Shown here: in pieces, positions 7,984-15,832 of the stretch | Layout of the letters: each line of letters starts with the position of its first letter | How positions within the stretch are numbered: the stretch's first letter is position 1 | Assembly: GCF_018982965.1 (NCBI RefSeq) | Contig: NZ_JACBYP010000085.1 | Span: forward strand, 1-35,169 | Origin: Streptomyces mayonensis | GTDB taxonomy: Bacteria; Actinomycetota; Actinomycetes; Streptomycetales; Streptomycetaceae | Length of the DNA: 35,169 nt | Direction of reading: 5' to 3' | Position numbers and translations under genes: made by a program | The notes under the pieces: model-generated | Seen by the model: the letters and a program-made list of their open reading frames with translations, nothing else | Databases searched by the model: none | What the model was told of the DNA's origin: nothing

Positions 7984-8757
7984 GTGAGTGGCAGCGCCGT
8001 ACGGGTTCAAGGGCTCTGGAAGCGGTTCGGGCAGCAGGTGGCCGTGGGCGGGATCGATCTGGAGCTGCCCGCGGGCAAGTTCATCGGGCTGGTCGGGCCG
8101 AACGGCGCCGGGAAGACCACCACGCTCTCCATGGTGACCGGGCTGCTGCGGCCGGACCAGGGGTCGGTCGAGGTCGTCGGGCACGACGTGTGGCGCGATC
8201 CGGCCGAGGTGAAGGCCAGGATCGGAGTGCTGCCCGAGGGGTTGCGGCTCTTCGAGCGGCTGTCGGGCCGGGAACTGCTCGGCTACACCGGCCGGTTGCG
8301 CGGGCTGCCCGGCACGGAGGTCGACAAGCGGGCCACGCAGCTGCTCGACGTGCTGGACCTGTCCGGCGCGCAGCACAAGCTGGTCGTGGACTACTCGACC
8401 GGCATGCGCAAGAAGATCGGCCTGGCCGCCGCGCTGCTGCACAACCCGGAAGTGCTGTTCCTGGACGAGCCGTTCGAGGGCGTCGACCCGGTCTCCGCAC
8501 AGACCATCCGGGGCGTCCTGGAGCGCTACACCGCCTCCGGCGCCACCGTCGTCTTCTCCTCCCACGTGATGGAGCTGGTGGAGTCGCTGTGCGACTGGGT
8601 GGCGGTGATGGCCGCGGGCCGCATCCGCGCCACCGGCACGCTCGCCGAGGTGCGCGGGGAGGCGGCCTCGCTGCAGGAGGCGTTCCTCGAACTCGTCGGC
8701 GCCGGCGGCCGGGACGCCGGTTCCGACCTGGACTGGCTGGGCGGCGGAGCCCGATGA
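7984..8757 (+). CDS. ABC transporter ATP-binding protein
   Basis: A 257-aa ATPase subunit that drives the permease encoded next to it. Walker A is GPNGAGKTT (residues 38-46), the signature-like region reads YSTGMRKKIGLAAALLHNP, Walker B is LFLDEPFEGVD, and the switch His lies in SSHVMELVE. The degenerate signature (STGMRKK in place of LSGGQ) is usual for this exporter class (CcmA/NatA-like). GTG at 7984 has GGAGG at about 7972 with a suitable gap. The stop overlaps the permease start (ATGA), so the two are translationally coupled. The cargo cannot be told from sequence. Confidence 0.93.
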   Translation: MSGSAVRVQGLWKRFGQQVAVGGIDLELPAGKFIGLVGPNGAGKTTTLSMVTGLLRPDQGSVEVVGHDVWRDPAEVKARIGVLPEGLRLFERLSGRELLGYTGRLRGLPGTEVDKRATQLLDVLDLSGAQHKLVVDYSTGMRKKIGLAAALLHNPEVLFLDEPFEGVDPVSAQTIRGVLERYTASGATVVFSSHVMELVESLCDWVAVMAAGRIRATGTLAEVRGEAASLQEAFLELVGAGGRDAGSDLDWLGGGAR

Positions 8758-10400
8758 GCGCGCCGGCCGCGTCCCTCACGTCCGGCACGCCGGGCGCACG
8801 CCCCGCGCCCGGCGCCGCCCCGGTCACCTCGGTCTTCGTCCGGCTGAAGCTGTCCCTGCTCCGCAACGGCCTGCGGCAGTCGGGCGGCCGGCGGGCTGCC
8901 TACATCGCCTCGGCCGTCGTCGTCCTGCTCTTCGCCGCGCTCCAGCTGCTCGGCCTGATCGCGCTGCGCGGGTACGCGCACGCGGACTCGCTGGTGATCC
9001 TGCTGGCGGCGGTGCTGGCCCTCGGCTGGGCGGTGATGCCGCTGTTCTTCCCGGGCGGCGACGAGACGCTCGACCCCACCCGGCTGGTGATGCTGCCGCT
9101 GCGGCCACGCCCGCTGGTCCGGGCCCTGCTCACGGCGTCGCTGGTGGGCATCGGACCGCTGTTCACGCTGTGCGTGTTCGCCGGTTCCGTGGTCGCGGTC
9201 GCGCACGGCGGGGCGGCGTACGCCGTCGGTGTCGTCGGCGCGGTCCTGGCGCTGCTGGTGTGCGTGACCCTCGCACGGGCCGTGGCCGCCGCCAACGTAC
9301 GGCTGCTGACCAGCCGCAAGGGCCGCGACCTCGCCGTGCTGAGCGGGCTGGTCGTCGCGGTGGGCGCGCAGGTCGTCAACTTCGGGGCGCAGCGGCTCGG
9401 TTCGTCGGGGCTCGGGCAGCTCGACCCGGTGGCCGACGTGGTGCGCTGGGTGCCGCCCGCTTCGGCGGTCGGCGCGATGGACGCGGCGAGCGACGGGTCG
9501 TACGGCGTCGCGCTGGCCCAGCTGGCGCTGACCGCCGCGGCGCTGGTGCTGCTGCTGTGGGTGTGGGCGCGCCATCTGACGCGGCTGATGACCTCGCCGG
9601 ACGGCTCCACGATCCAGAGCGACACCCGGCAGGTGCGCGAGCGGGGCTCGGCCGGTCCCGCCCGGTGGCTGCCGGCGGGCCGCACCGGCACCACCATGGA
9701 GCGCACCCTGCGCTACGTGTGGCGCGACCCGAAGACCAAGGCGGCCTGGGTGACCTCGCTGGCCATCGGTCTGATCGTGCCGGTGTTCAACGCCTGGCAG
9801 GGCACCGGGTCGGTGTACTTCGCCTGCTTCGCCGCCGGGATGCTCGGCATCCAGATGTACAACCAGTTCGGCCAGGACACCTCCGCGTTCTGGATGGTCG
9901 CGATGACGATCTCCTCGCCCCGGGACGCGTACGTCGAGCTGCGCGCCCGCGCCCTGGCGCTGCTGCTGGTGACGCTGCCGTACGCCACCCTCGTCACCGT
10001 CCTGACCACCGCGATGCTCGACGACTGGCGGACCCTGCCCGAGACGCTGGGCCTGTCCTTCGCCCTGCTCGGCGCGATGCTGGCGACCGGCGCGTGGACG
10101 TCGGCGCGGTTCCCGTACTCGATCCCGCAGGACGGGCACAAGAACGTCGCGCCGGGGCAGGTCGGGCTGGCCTGGATCTCGATCTTCGGCGGAATGGTGG
10201 GCGCCGCCCTGCTGTGCGCGCCGGTGATCGCGCTGACGATCTGGCTGAACGTCAGCGCGGGCGGCGACGGCCTGACCTGGCTGCTGCTGCCGGTGGGCGC
10301 GGTGTACGGCGCCGTGCTGACGCTGCTCGGCCTGCGGCTGGCCGCGCCGCGCACGGCGGGCCGACTGCCGGAGATCCTCACGGCGGTCAGCAAGGGCTGA
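8754..10400 (+). CDS. ABC transporter permease, multi-span
   Basis: A 548-aa integral membrane protein with about 11-12 hydrophobic helices in two blocks (about 45-280 and 340-545), separated by a hydrophilic loop with basic and polar residues (TSPDGSTIQSDTRQVRERG). It begins at ATG 8754, overlapping the ATPase stop, so the complex is made from one message. It fits the ABC-2-like exporter permeases of actinobacteria. Substrate unknown. It ends convergently with the alpha/beta hydrolase gene. Confidence 0.9.
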   Translation: MSAPAASLTSGTPGARPAPGAAPVTSVFVRLKLSLLRNGLRQSGGRRAAYIASAVVVLLFAALQLLGLIALRGYAHADSLVILLAAVLALGWAVMPLFFPGGDETLDPTRLVMLPLRPRPLVRALLTASLVGIGPLFTLCVFAGSVVAVAHGGAAYAVGVVGAVLALLVCVTLARAVAAANVRLLTSRKGRDLAVLSGLVVAVGAQVVNFGAQRLGSSGLGQLDPVADVVRWVPPASAVGAMDAASDGSYGVALAQLALTAAALVLLLWVWARHLTRLMTSPDGSTIQSDTRQVRERGSAGPARWLPAGRTGTTMERTLRYVWRDPKTKAAWVTSLAIGLIVPVFNAWQGTGSVYFACFAAGMLGIQMYNQFGQDTSAFWMVAMTISSPRDAYVELRARALALLLVTLPYATLVTVLTTAMLDDWRTLPETLGLSFALLGAMLATGAWTSARFPYSIPQDGHKNVAPGQVGLAWISIFGGMVGAALLCAPVIALTIWLNVSAGGDGLTWLLLPVGAVYGAVLTLLGLRLAAPRTAGRLPEILTAVSKG

Positions 10401-10680
10401 CGCCCGCGCGGGGGCCGGGGACCGGCAGCCCAGGGCTCAGGGGCCGGGGCCCGCAGGGGCTGGGGCCCAGGGACATGGGCTCCGCACGGGCTGGGGCCCA
10501 GGGGCCGGCGCTCAGGGGCCGGGAACAGGCGACCTGTCCCCCGGCTATGGCCCCGCAGGGCTCCGGGCTCGGTGTCCCGGAGCGAGGCCCCGGGCTCAGG
10601 CGTCCGGCAGCGAGGGCCCCGGCTCTGCCCAGCCCCGCAGAGCCCCGGGCTCGGTCTGTCACGGAGCCGAGGCCCCCGCC
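10401..10680. repeat. Gene-free gap made of G/C-rich repeats
   Basis: This gap between convergent genes contains GGGCTGGGGCCCAGGG twice exactly (10457-10472 and 10488-10503), many GGGGCC/GGCCCC palindromes and several CCCCGGGCTC boxes. A TCAGGCGTCC segment near 10596 repeats the sequence at the end of the hydrolase gene (10681). The self-complementary content could form a bidirectional terminator; no gene is apparent. Confidence 0.7.
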
Positions 10681-11706
10681 TCAGGCGTCCCGGAGTGAGT
10701 CCAGGAACGGCTCGATCGCCGCTCGCCACGCCTCCGGCTGGTCGTAGTGGACGAGGTGGCCGGCGTCAGCGACCTCCGCGTACTGGCCGCGGGGCAGCAC
10801 CCGGACCATCTCCTGGGCCTCGGCGCGCCCCAGCTCGCCGTCGAGGCCGCGGACGACCAGGGTGGGGCAGCGGACCTGGGCCAGTTCCTCCCAGTGGGCG
10901 TCGTAGACCCAGGTCTCGCGGGAACGCAGCATCTGGTCCGGCTCGAAGACGGGCCGCCAGCCGTCCGGGGACTCGGCCATCACCTCGGCGTAGAAATCGC
11001 CCCGGGACGCGTTCGGCCGCTCCACCCACGGGTCGTCCTCACCGAACCACTTGCGTACGTCGGCGAGGGTGGCGAAGGGGACCGGCCACGCACGGAACCA
11101 CTCGGTCCAGGTGTGCTGCGAGGCGGCGCCGAGGGCGGAGGCCCGCATGTCGCAGATGATCAGGCCGCGCACCAGGTCCGGGCGTTTGGCGGCGAGCTGC
11201 CAGGCGGTCAGCGCGCCCATGGCGTGGCCGATCAGGACGGCTGGGCCGAGACCGAGCTGCTCCAACGCGGCCTCGACGTCCTCGACGTAGGCCTCCCGGG
11301 TGTAGGAGCCCCGCGGGGGCTTGTCGCTGCGGCCGTGACCGCGCTGGTCGAGGGCGACGGCCCGGTGGCGGCCCGACAGCCAGCGGGCTGTCGGCGCCCA
11401 GTGGGAGGCACGGCCCATCAGCCCGTGCAACAACAGCACGCCCGGCCCGTGCCCCGCCCCGTCTCCCGCGGGAGCGCTCCCCCGGGCGGCACGGTCGCGC
11501 GCCGGCCCGGTCCCGGGCACGGCCTCGGAATCGGTCTCCGGACCGGCCTCAGGGGCGGTCTCCGGACCGGCCTCAGCATTGGGCTGGGGATCGGTCTGCG
11601 GATCGGACCGTGGATCGATCTGCGGATCGGACTTGGGAGGGTCGCCGAACTCCCAGGCCGCGAGACGTACGCCGCCCGCGCCGGTCACATCGATACGCCG
11701 CGCCAT
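10681..11706 (-). CDS. Alpha/beta hydrolase-fold protein with Ala at the nucleophile position
   Basis: A 341-aa alpha/beta hydrolase. The oxyanion region LLLHGLMG (about 91-98) and DQRGHGRSDKP are typical; Asp289 (LDGE) and His317 (DAGHLVH) fit the triad. The nucleophile elbow, however, reads GHAMG at 160-164, so Ala162 (codon GCC at 11221-11223) replaces the usual Ser/Asp/Cys. Either the protein is non-hydrolytic, it uses another residue, or it is a lyase/cofactor-free relative. Residues about 23-88 are a low-complexity DP/EAGPET insertion made from DNA repeats (11520-11635), between the first strand and the core. ATG at 11706 was chosen because MARRIDVTGAGGVRLAAWEFG is a normal first hairpin; the frame extends upstream without family sequence. 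Substrate unknown. Confidence 0.85.
   Translation of the reverse strand: MARRIDVTGAGGVRLAAWEFGDPPKSDPQIDPRSDPQTDPQPNAEAGPETAPEAGPETDSEAVPGTGPARDRAARGSAPAGDGAGHGPGVLLLHGLMGRASHWAPTARWLSGRHRAVALDQRGHGRSDKPPRGSYTREAYVEDVEAALEQLGLGPAVLIGHAMGALTAWQLAAKRPDLVRGLIICDMRASALGAASQHTWTEWFRAWPVPFATLADVRKWFGEDDPWVERPNASRGDFYAEVMAESPDGWRPVFEPDQMLRSRETWVYDAHWEELAQVRCPTLVVRGLDGELGRAEAQEMVRVLPRGQYAEVADAGHLVHYDQPEAWRAAIEPFLDSLRDA
11520..11635. repeat. Repeats inside the hydrolase gene
   Basis: Iterated GGATCGGTCTGCGGATCGGA-like and GGTCTCCGGACCGGCCTCAG-like units encode the DPQIDPRSDPQTDP and EAGPETAPEAGPET runs. The phase is preserved, so the insertion grew by in-frame duplication. Confidence 0.75.
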
Positions 11707-11903
11707 GGCTCCCTGGCACCCCCAAGCTCCGCTCGGACCATCCCGACACCCCTCCGGGCCCGGCCGGTCCTGTGAACCGTGTCCTGCCTGTCGTGCCTTT
11801 CCTGCCGTACTTTCCCGTCCTGCCGTGCTCTTCCCCCGCCTCCTGCCCGCTGTCCCCGCCCACTCCCGCCGTCGCGCCGGGGTCGCCAGACGTCCGCAGA
11901 CTA

Positions 11904-11919
11904 TCGAATGCCCATTCGA
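11904..11919. promoter_or_regulatory. Palindrome TCGAAT-n4-ATTCGA upstream of the hydrolase gene
   Basis: TCGAAT, four bases, ATTCGA is a perfect dyad about 200 bp upstream of the hydrolase start. A third CATTCGA half-site occurs at about 11948. The AT content is unusual for this GC-rich surrounding, which favours a protein-binding site. No regulator is identified. Confidence 0.4.
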
Positions 11920-12085
11920 AATACCGGCCCCGGGGAGCAACACCCCTCATTCGAGTGACACCCCTCAGGGATTGATCGCCGCCGCCCAGGGGAGATCTTC
12001 AACGGGAGGCGGACCGCTCGGGGAAAACGGGCCGCGGGAGCCGACCCTGGGAGCTCGGGGCTCCGGGTCGGTACAGGGGAGGACA

Positions 12086-12113
12086 GGCCCCGGCGCCACA
12101 CGGCGCCGGGGCC
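12086..12113. terminator. Perfect 12-bp hairpin between dmdR1 and the hydrolase gene
   Basis: GGCCCCGGCGCC (12086-12097), loop ACAC, GGCGCCGGGGCC (12102-12113). It lies about 280 bp past the dmdR1 stop on the minus strand, inside a 686-bp gene-free gap (11707-12392). There is no U-tract on either side; Streptomyces terminators often lack one. It could end the dmdR1 message, or a short plus-strand transcript. Confidence 0.6.
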
Positions 12114-12392
12114 CTCTGCGTCTTACCGGCACGTCCCTCCCCCTCTCCGGCCGACGACATCGCTGTCGCCCCCACGGCCCGGAGCACGTTCGTCATATGC
12201 CTCACCGCACAGCCTTGCACGCGCGGCGTCCGGACGCTGCGGTTCGGCGCACAGTGCCGCGAATCGGCCAGAATCACGCGCCGGCGCACACCCTTTCGAC
12301 GGGGCGTACGCCGACGGATCGCCGACCCCGGCCCGTCGGAGCGGGCCGACGGGCTGACGGGCGACGGGCCGACGGGCCGACGGGGCGATCGC

Positions 12393-13085
12393 TCAGCGCT
12401 TGGCGACGAACACGTGGGAGGCGGTGTCCGACTCCAGCTCGGCCGCCTCGCCCCCGCTGCCCACCAGCACACCGCCGGCCGACTCGGTCACGCTCACCAC
12501 CGAGCCCGGCTGCACACCGGCCCGGCGCAGCGTGTACATCAGCTGCGCGTCCGTCTGGATGGGCTCGCCGATCCGCCGCACGACGACCGTCTTGCCCTCC
12601 ATGCCCGGGTCGAGGTCGGCGAGCGAGACCATGCCCTCGTCGAGGAACGGGTCGGCGGTGTCCGTCTCGCCCAGCTCCTCCAGGCCCGGGATCGGGTTCC
12701 CGTACGGCGACTCGGTCGGGTGGCGCAGCAGCTCGAGGACGCGGCGCTCGACGGCCTCGCTCATCACGTGCTCCCAGCGGCACGCCTCGGCGTGCACCTG
12801 CTCCCACTCCAGGCCGATCACGTCGACGAGCAGGCACTCCGCGAGCCGGTGCTTGCGCATCACGCGCGTCGCCAGCCGCCGCCCCTCCTCGGTCAGCTCC
12901 AGATGCCGGTCGGCCGCCACGGACACCAGGGCGTCGCGCTCCATGCGCGCCACGGTCTGGCTGACCGTCGGGCCGCTCTGATCGAGCCGCTCGGCGATCC
13001 GGGCGCGCATGGGGACCACACCTTCCTCCTCCAGCTCCAGGATGGTGCGGAGATACATCTCCGTGGTGTCGATCAGTCCGGACAT
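12393..13085 (-). CDS. dmdR1: Iron-dependent repressor of the DtxR family
   Basis: A 230-aa Fe(II)-activated repressor controlling siderophore synthesis and iron uptake genes. The N-terminal winged helix (MSGLIDTTEMYLRTILELEEEGV ... SGPTVSQTVARMERDALV) is followed by the metal and dimer domain. The residues match the DtxR metal ligands at the very same numbers: Met10, His79, Glu83, His98, Cys102, Glu105, His106. The C-terminal SH3-like domain (about 150-230) is present. Length, start (ATG 13085, preceded by GAGGGG) and position next to the SIS gene fit DmdR1 of S. coelicolor. No iron box of its own was noticed in the 221-bp region to the divergent SIS gene. In S. coelicolor the locus also carries an antiparallel gene, adm; see the separate entry. 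Confidence 0.95.
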   Translation of the reverse strand: MSGLIDTTEMYLRTILELEEEGVVPMRARIAERLDQSGPTVSQTVARMERDALVSVAADRHLELTEEGRRLATRVMRKHRLAECLLVDVIGLEWEQVHAEACRWEHVMSEAVERRVLELLRHPTESPYGNPIPGLEELGETDTADPFLDEGMVSLADLDPGMEGKTVVVRRIGEPIQTDAQLMYTLRRAGVQPGSVVSVTESAGGVLVGSGGEAAELESDTASHVFVAKR

Positions 13086-13157
13086 ACATGCCCCTCGATG
13101 AGATTGCCGGGGGTTCAGGCCCACCGGCGCGTGCGCTGGCCCTGCAGTCAATTCTGA
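12414..13157 (+). CDS. Candidate antisense gene opposite dmdR1 (adm-like)
   Basis: A 247-codon open frame antiparallel to dmdR1. A gene called adm, overlapping dmdR1 antiparallel and affecting siderophore and antibiotic production, has been described in S. coelicolor. This open frame covers nearly all of dmdR1, but its composition (His/Arg/Leu/Ala-rich, no motifs) is what a shadow of a high-GC gene would also give, and a second antisense frame (12400-12981) exists. I cannot tell from sequence which frame, if any, corresponds to adm. Confidence 0.3.
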   Translation: MGGGVRLQLGRLAPAAHQHTAGRLGHAHHRARLHTGPAQRVHQLRVRLDGLADPPHDDRLALHARVEVGERDHALVEERVGGVRLAQLLQARDRVPVRRLGRVAQQLEDAALDGLAHHVLPAARLGVHLLPLQADHVDEQALREPVLAHHARRQPPPLLGQLQMPVGRHGHQGVALHARHGLADRRAALIEPLGDPGAHGDHTFLLQLQDGAEIHLRGVDQSGHTCPSMRLPGVQAHRRVRWPCSQF

Positions 13158-13233
13158 CGCATACCACCGACAACCGTGCCCTGCCGCGGGAAGCCGGGTC
13201 CACGCGGGCCCTCCGCGAGGCGCCGACGCCGTA

Positions 13234-13259
13234 TTGACACCGCGCTGGTCCAGACCGCA
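13234..13259 (+). promoter_or_regulatory. Candidate promoter box plus DasR-like operator (dre)
   Basis: TTGACA at 13234-13239 fits a -35 box for the SIS gene, though no good -10 is seen. Just after it, GCTGGTCCAGACCGCA (13244-13259) agrees at 12 of 16 positions with the DasR-responsive element ACTGGTCTAGACCACT and keeps the core TGGTC-n-AGACC dyad intact. DasR is the GntR-type regulator of N-acetylglucosamine metabolism. The site is 48 bp upstream of the SIS start. Confidence 0.55.
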
Positions 13260-13306
13260 CCGTGATCCGCGACACAGCCACACCGACCACACCGGAGGGG
13301 TCCCGC

Positions 13307-14062
13307 ATGAGCGACCGCAAGCCGGCCGGCCAGTTCCTCGACGCGGCGATCGACCTCCTGCGGCAGGTCCGCGACGAGGAGGCCGACAGCATCGAGGCGG
13401 CCGGCACGCTGCTCGCCGACACGGTGCAGAACGGCGGCCGGCTCTTCGCCTTCGGCGCCGGTCACTCGTCCCTCCCCGCCCAGGACGTGGTGTACCGCGC
13501 CGGCGGGCTGGCCCTGATGAACCTGCTGACGGTGCCCGGTGTCGTCGGCGTCGACGTCATGCCGGCCACGCTGGGCTCCGCCCTGGAGCGGGTCGACGGC
13601 CTGGCGAGCGCCGTACTGGACTCGTCGCCGCTGCGGGCGGGCGACGCCCTCGTCATCATCTCCCTCTCCGGGCGCAACGCCCTGCCCGTCGAGATGGCCG
13701 TGCACGCCCGCGCCCTCGGCGTCCGGGTCGTCGGCGTGACCTCGGTGGCGTACGCCTCGGAGACCACGTCGCGGCACTCCTCCGGCACGTTCCTCAAGGA
13801 CCACTGCGACATCGTGCTGGACTCGCGCATCGCCGTCGGTGACGCGGAGCTCACCCTCGACACCGTCCCGGCCCCCTTCGCCCCCGCCTCGACGGTCGTC
13901 ACCAGCGCCCTCATGCAGGCCACCCTGGCCACGGCGGCCGCCACCCTCGCCGACCGCGGCGTCGAGCCCCCGCTGCTGCGCTCGGGCAACGTGGACGGCG
14001 GCCACGACTGGAACCGACGCGTACTGGAGCAGTACGCCGACCGCATCTTCTACCGCCGCTGA
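13307..14062 (+). CDS. SIS-domain sugar-phosphate protein (UPF0309 type)
   Basis: A 251-aa single SIS (sugar isomerase) domain protein, probably binding or isomerising an amino-sugar phosphate in the cytoplasm. The phosphosugar-binding elements are LFAFGAGHSSLPAQDVVYRAGG (residues about 45-67) and the strand ALVIISLSGRNALPVEMAVHAR with the SLSGRN phosphate-binding loop. It ends GNVDGGHDWNRRVLEQYADRIFYRR, as in UPF0309 proteins. ATG at 13307 has GGAGGGG seven to eight bases upstream. It is divergent from dmdR1. The dre-like site upstream suggests a link with N-acetylglucosamine or N-acetylmuramic acid recycling (inference). Exact reaction unknown. Confidence 0.88.
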   Translation: MSDRKPAGQFLDAAIDLLRQVRDEEADSIEAAGTLLADTVQNGGRLFAFGAGHSSLPAQDVVYRAGGLALMNLLTVPGVVGVDVMPATLGSALERVDGLASAVLDSSPLRAGDALVIISLSGRNALPVEMAVHARALGVRVVGVTSVAYASETTSRHSSGTFLKDHCDIVLDSRIAVGDAELTLDTVPAPFAPASTVVTSALMQATLATAAATLADRGVEPPLLRSGNVDGGHDWNRRVLEQYADRIFYRR

Positions 14063-14347
14063 CCGCGGCGCGGACCGGCCGCGACGGGCACGGCGCGCGG
14101 CCGCCGCGACGGACGAGGACGCGGGCCGCAGGGGCGGACGAGCGCGCAGGCCGGCGGGGGCGGACCGCCGCGACGCCCGCACCGACGTCCCACCACCGCA
14201 CGACCGCGACACCGCCACCGCACGCTCACGTCACCACCGCGACACCACCAGGACGCCACCGCCCCGCCACCCCGCGCCACAGCCCGCACCACCGCACCGC
14301 TCCATCACCACCCCGCTCCATCACCGCACCGCGCCACCGCACCCGCA
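14063..14347. repeat. Gene-free gap rich in CACCGC microrepeats
   Basis: The 285-bp gap between convergent genes has dense short repeats (CCACCGC, GCGACACC, CGACGGGC) in its second half, about 14190-14345. No gene, RNA or clear hairpin is seen. Confidence 0.6.
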
Positions 14348-15751
14348 CTACCGCTCCCCCAGCGCCCCGCCCAGGTCCAGGGCCGTCGCGATGCGGACCG
14401 CCACGTCCTCGGCGTACATCGCGTCGGACCGCTCGAACGCGCTCCGCCCGGTGCCCCGCAGAAACGTCACGACGCCCAGCGTGCGGCCCCGGCTGCGCAG
14501 TACCGCGCACAGGCCGTGCGCCGTGTCCGCCGGCCACTGCCGGGCCGTGGCCCACTGCCGTACCTGCTCGGCGGCCACCGCGCGCGCACCGGCACTGGCC
14601 CGCACCGACCCCGCCCGCTCCACGCACTGCACCGCCGGATGCCCCTCGCCGTACCGCACCGGCATCCCGCTCGTGCCGGTGGGCACGCTCGGCCCCGGCG
14701 CGCCGGACGGTGTCGCCGCGACCCGGACCAGCCGCACCGGTTCCGCCGCGTCGGTGTCCACCGCCGCACCGCCCACGACCCGGTCGATCAGCGCGTGGTC
14801 GGCGAACCCGGCCAGCGCGAAGTCCAGGTGGACGACCGCGGCCTCCGCCGGGTCCTCGCACTCGGCGGCGGCACGTGCCGCCCGGTGCAGCTGGTTGGTC
14901 CTGAACCGCAGCAGCGCCGCCTCCTGCTCGGCCTGCTTGGACTCGGTGATGTCCTGGAACAGCCAGCCGACCCCCAGCGGCACCGGCTCCTCCGCCAGCG
15001 GCGAGGCCAGCCGCACGAACCCGCTGCGCCAGCACCGGCGCCGCTCGCCCTCCGGTGTGCGCAGCCGCACCCACACCTCGGCCGGTGCGGGCGGCGCACC
15101 CTCGGCGAGGACGTGCGTCAGCGCGTTCTCCAGCTCCTCCACACCCTGGGTGAGCAGGTCGCCGAGCGGGCGGCCCAGCACGGCGGTGCGTCCGGCGCCC
15201 AGCGCCCGTGCGGCGTGCGCGTTGACCACCGCGGGCCGCAGGTCCGCGTCGACCAGGACGACACCCCAGCTCGCGTCCTCCAGCAGGGCCTCGCTCAGCG
15301 CGATGGACCGCTCCAGGTCGATCTGCGCGTGCACCTCGCTGAACGCGCAGTACACCCCCGCGGGCTTCCCGTCGGGCCCCCGTACGGCCGCGGACTGCGT
15401 CCGCACCAGGACCCGTCCGCCGTCCTTGGTCAGCAGCGCGAACTCGTGCACCTGACGCCCCGGCGCCCGCATCGCGGACAGCAGCCGGTCCTCCACCTCA
15501 CCGGCGTCCGCGCTGCGCACGGCCCACCCGGCGAAGCCCTGCCGGCCCACCGCCTCGGCGGCGCTCCAGCCCAGGATCCGCTCCGCCTCGCGGTTCCAGT
15601 GGGTGACCACCCCGTCCGCGTCGAAGGCGCACAGGGCGGCGTCCATCCCGTCGAGGAGCGCGGCCAACAGGTCCGCACCGTCCCGATCGGGCTGCTCCGG
15701 TCCGTCCGGACCCAGCTCGTCGGTGGTCCCACTACGCCGCGAAGCACTCAC
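14348..15751 (-). CDS. PAS-PAS-GAF sensory protein without output domain
   Basis: A 467-aa soluble protein. PAS 1 spans about 25-140 (LLDGMDAALCAFDADGVVTHWNREAERILGWS), PAS 2 about 150-275 (DASWGVVLVDADLRPAVVN to WLFQDITESKQAEQE), then a short coiled linker and a GAF-like domain (about 290-460). In Streptomyces this layout often precedes a PP2C/SpoIIE phosphatase or kinase domain, but here the protein ends after GAF (DLGGALGER). It may be a partner-binding sensor or a shortened relative. GTG at 15751 has AGGGGG upstream. Ligand and partners unknown; it is the only gene between two gene-free gaps. Confidence 0.85.
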   Translation of the reverse strand: MSASRRSGTTDELGPDGPEQPDRDGADLLAALLDGMDAALCAFDADGVVTHWNREAERILGWSAAEAVGRQGFAGWAVRSADAGEVEDRLLSAMRAPGRQVHEFALLTKDGGRVLVRTQSAAVRGPDGKPAGVYCAFSEVHAQIDLERSIALSEALLEDASWGVVLVDADLRPAVVNAHAARALGAGRTAVLGRPLGDLLTQGVEELENALTHVLAEGAPPAPAEVWVRLRTPEGERRRCWRSGFVRLASPLAEEPVPLGVGWLFQDITESKQAEQEAALLRFRTNQLHRAARAAAECEDPAEAAVVHLDFALAGFADHALIDRVVGGAAVDTDAAEPVRLVRVAATPSGAPGPSVPTGTSGMPVRYGEGHPAVQCVERAGSVRASAGARAVAAEQVRQWATARQWPADTAHGLCAVLRSRGRTLGVVTFLRGTGRSAFERSDAMYAEDVAVRIATALDLGGALGER

Positions 15752-15800
15752 CCGGACCCCCTGCAGGCCGCGTCCGCCGTACGGTACGCCGGTTCACTCA

Positions 15801-15832
15801 CTGGCCTTCATTCAACCTGGCCTTCATTCAAC
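15801..15832. repeat. 16-bp tandem repeat upstream of the PAS gene
   Basis: CTGGCCTTCATTCAAC is repeated exactly twice (15801-15816, 15817-15832), about 50-80 bp upstream of the PAS gene start. It is AT-richer than its surroundings and may be in the promoter of the minus-strand gene. Confidence 0.85.

Noticed and set aside
13839..15455. 538-codon plus-strand open frame over the PAS gene
   Set aside because: Composition is Ser/Thr/Ala/Arg-rich with no motif; the opposite strand encodes clear PAS and GAF domains.
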